Below are positions 37,292 to 39,137 of a stretch of DNA of 39,137 nucleotides, one piece after another. The notes below the pieces were generated by a model that saw only the letters and a list, made by a program, of their open reading frames with translations, had not been told where the DNA came from and ran no database searches. The translations under genes and the position numbers were made by a program. Source of the stretch: Puniceicoccaceae bacterium (GTDB lineage Bacteria; Verrucomicrobiota; Verrucomicrobiia; Opitutales; Coraliomargaritaceae); assembly GCA_007692545.1 (NCBI GenBank), contig REBV01000199.1, positions 1 to 39,137 of the forward strand, given 5' to 3'. The number at the start of each line of letters is the position of its first letter. Position 1 is the first letter of the stretch.

Positions 37292-38959
37292 ATGCTCCAG
37301 CACATACGGATAAAAAATCTAGCCCTACTTGACGAGGTGCGGCTCGAGTTCGAGCCCGGATTCACTGCGGTTACAGGTGAGACCGGTGCGGGCAAGAGCG
37401 TGCTGCTGGGTGCGCTCGGCCTGCTCTCCGGCGCGCGCACGGATAAGACTCTAATTCGGCAGGGGCAGGATTTATTGGAAGTCGAGGCGGCACTTTATTT
37501 TGAGGGTGCGGGCTCGATTAATGCTTTGCTACAGGAGCTTGGGCTAGCCCATTGCGAAGAAGGGGTGCTTCTGCTCCAGCGCAGTATCCACCGCAGTAAG
37601 ATGCCGAGGGTGCAGATCAATGGCAGTATGGCGACGCTGGCGCAGTTGCAGGCCTTGGGTGAGTCGTGGATTGATTTCCATGGTCCGGGTGAGCCGCAGA
37701 AGCTTTTTCAGGAAAAGCGTCAACTGGAGATGCTCGATAGCTATGCGGACAATGGTAAAACCCTGGAAGCCTACCGGCGGGAGTACGGAGTCTGGCGGGC
37801 GGCACTGCGTGAGATCGAGTCGCTGGAAAAGGGCGAGCGTCTCGATGCAGACGAAGTGGAGTTTATTCGTCAGCAGATTAAAAAGATCGACGCCGTCGAC
37901 ATCAGCGAAGCCTCGATCGAAGAGCTGGAGCGGGACTATGCCCGTATGTCGAGTGCGCAGGAATTGGTTGGGCTGGCTGCGGCTTGCGCCTCCGGTTTGG
38001 TGGGTGAGGCAGGCGTCAACGACTCGCTGAGTAGCGTCATTGCCAGGCTCGAAGATATGGTGGATCTGGATGCCGACTCCCAAGTCCTACTGGATCGGGC
38101 GCGGAGTTTGCAGATAGAGTTGCAGGACCTGGGAGAAGAGGTCGGGCGATTGGCGACGGATTTTGACTTCGATCCCGAGGCGATTGAAGCGGCGAGCGAG
38201 CGGATGAATCTTTGGCAGGAGCTACGGCGCAAATACGGCGGCAGCGTCGAAGCGGTGTTGGATAAGCGTGAGGCGCTGGCGCAAAAGATTGCCGTGCAGG
38301 GGGATCTTGAAGGTGTCCTGCTGGCAAAACGCAAAGCCGCAGCCGAGCTGGAGGCAGCGCTCAAGCACGAAGCCGCCGTGCTCACTACGGCACGTCGGAA
38401 AGCGGCCGCCACCCTGGCTGGCAAAGCAGCCAAATTACTGCAAGCGCTCGGCTTTAAAAAAGCACGCCTTGAGATCCAACTGGTGCCCGAGCGGGCGCTG
38501 CAGGATCACGGCGACAGTTACTGCCAGTTTCTCTTCGCCCCCAACGCCGGTCAAGACTTGCAAGCGCTCAACAAAATCGCCTCCAGTGGTGAGACGGCCC
38601 GGGTCATGCTCGCGCTCAAGACAGTACTGGCCGAGTCCGACGCCACGCCCTTGCTTGTTTTCGACGAGGTTGATGCCAATGTCGGCGGCGAGGTGGGCCG
38701 GGCGGTCGGTACCGAACTGGCCCGCCTGGCCGGGAAGCACCAAGTGCTCTGTGTCACGCACCTGCCGCAGGTGGCCTCGCTCGCGCACAATCACTTCGTC
38801 GTTCAGAAGACACAGGACGAAGACTCGACCACCGTCCTGATCACACCCCTCGACAGCAGCCGCGAAGCCCGCCTCGAAGAACTTGCCCGGATGCTCGGCG
38901 ACCGCAAGTCCGCCTCTGCCCGCGCCCACGCCGAAGAGTTGCTCGGACGGAGCGATTGA
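37292..38959 (+). CDS. recN: DNA repair protein RecN
   Basis: 555 aa; MLQHIRIKNLALLDEVRLEFEPGFTAVTGETGAGKSVLLGALGLLSGARTDKTLIRQG, FLFAPNAGQDLQALNKIASSGETARVMLALKTVLAESDATPLLVFDEVDANVGGEVGRAVG, QVLCVTHLPQVASLAHNHFVVQK. Confidence 0.95.
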   Translation: MLQHIRIKNLALLDEVRLEFEPGFTAVTGETGAGKSVLLGALGLLSGARTDKTLIRQGQDLLEVEAALYFEGAGSINALLQELGLAHCEEGVLLLQRSIHRSKMPRVQINGSMATLAQLQALGESWIDFHGPGEPQKLFQEKRQLEMLDSYADNGKTLEAYRREYGVWRAALREIESLEKGERLDADEVEFIRQQIKKIDAVDISEASIEELERDYARMSSAQELVGLAAACASGLVGEAGVNDSLSSVIARLEDMVDLDADSQVLLDRARSLQIELQDLGEEVGRLATDFDFDPEAIEAASERMNLWQELRRKYGGSVEAVLDKREALAQKIAVQGDLEGVLLAKRKAAAELEAALKHEAAVLTTARRKAAATLAGKAAKLLQALGFKKARLEIQLVPERALQDHGDSYCQFLFAPNAGQDLQALNKIASSGETARVMLALKTVLAESDATPLLVFDEVDANVGGEVGRAVGTELARLAGKHQVLCVTHLPQVASLAHNHFVVQKTQDEDSTTVLITPLDSSREARLEELARMLGDRKSASARAHAEELLGRSD

Positions 38960-38966
38960 ATGGCGG

Positions 38967-39137
38967 ATGTTTGTCAAACGTATGTGGGTAGCACTGCCGC
39001 CCGCCCCAGCGGATAAGTTGCCGGACCTTCAAAAGTTCACCTACGTCGTGGATCTCTCCACGCATCCCAATCACACCCCCCAAAAAAAGCAGTCTTTGGC
39101 CTCGCGTAAAGCACTCAGCCGAAGATCTTCTGCCGCA
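38967..39137 (+). CDS. Possible truncated ORF downstream of recN (unknown product)
   Basis: ATG at 38967 opens MFVKRMWVALPPAPADKLPDLQKFTYVVDLSTHPNHTPQKKQSLASRKALSRRSSAA with no stop before the window end; directional with recN. No family recognised. Confidence 0.3.
   Translation, partial: MFVKRMWVALPPAPADKLPDLQKFTYVVDLSTHPNHTPQKKQSLASRKALSRRSSAA

Noticed and set aside
37544-38083. 179-aa minus-strand ORF, plus 37936-38433 and 38435-38977, opposite recN
   Set aside because: recN on the plus strand is complete and motif-rich; these are shadow ORFs with low-complexity translations.

Overview
This is a chromosomal window from a Gram-negative-type bacterium, tentatively Verrucomicrobiota/Opitutales-like (inferred from gene content only). 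I recognise about 33 protein-coding genes and no rRNA, tRNA or CRISPR. From left to right it contains: a truncated OmpR-type response regulator (-); hisG (long form), N-carbamoylputrescine amidase and agmatine deiminase; argS (-); a RAYT/IS200-like Y1 transposase; dgkA and trmL. A surface-polysaccharide region (about 7.8-20.8 kb) follows, with a GT39-like membrane protein, GT4, TagD-like cytidylyltransferase, TagF-like glycerophosphotransferase, AsnB, a membrane-anchored protein with two isochorismatase-like halves, a PglK-like ABC exporter, a DegT aminotransferase and two DPM1-like GT2 enzymes. Next come GSII-type glutamine synthetase (-), a minimal atypical kinase overlapping a PP2C phosphatase, a SafE-like membrane protein, an HtrA protease and homoserine dehydrogenase. 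A six-gene minus-strand operon (27.3-34.6 kb) encodes TPR, TPR, ExbB, ExbD, ExbD and a TonB-like N-terminus joined to a VWA-like domain. The window ends with an ABC-F ATPase, a small membrane protein and recN. The most interesting signals are: (1) a 128-bp REPIN-like element in two inverted copies about 18 kb apart, plus a half copy, in the same window as a RAYT gene; (2) the TPR/ExbBD/TonB-VWA operon; (3) the overlapping mini-kinase/PP2C pair; (4) the tandem isochorismatase-like membrane protein co-encoded with a polysaccharide ABC exporter; (5) a visibly AT-rich TagD-TagF-AsnB island. All calls come from reading motifs and the supplied translations; no searches were run.
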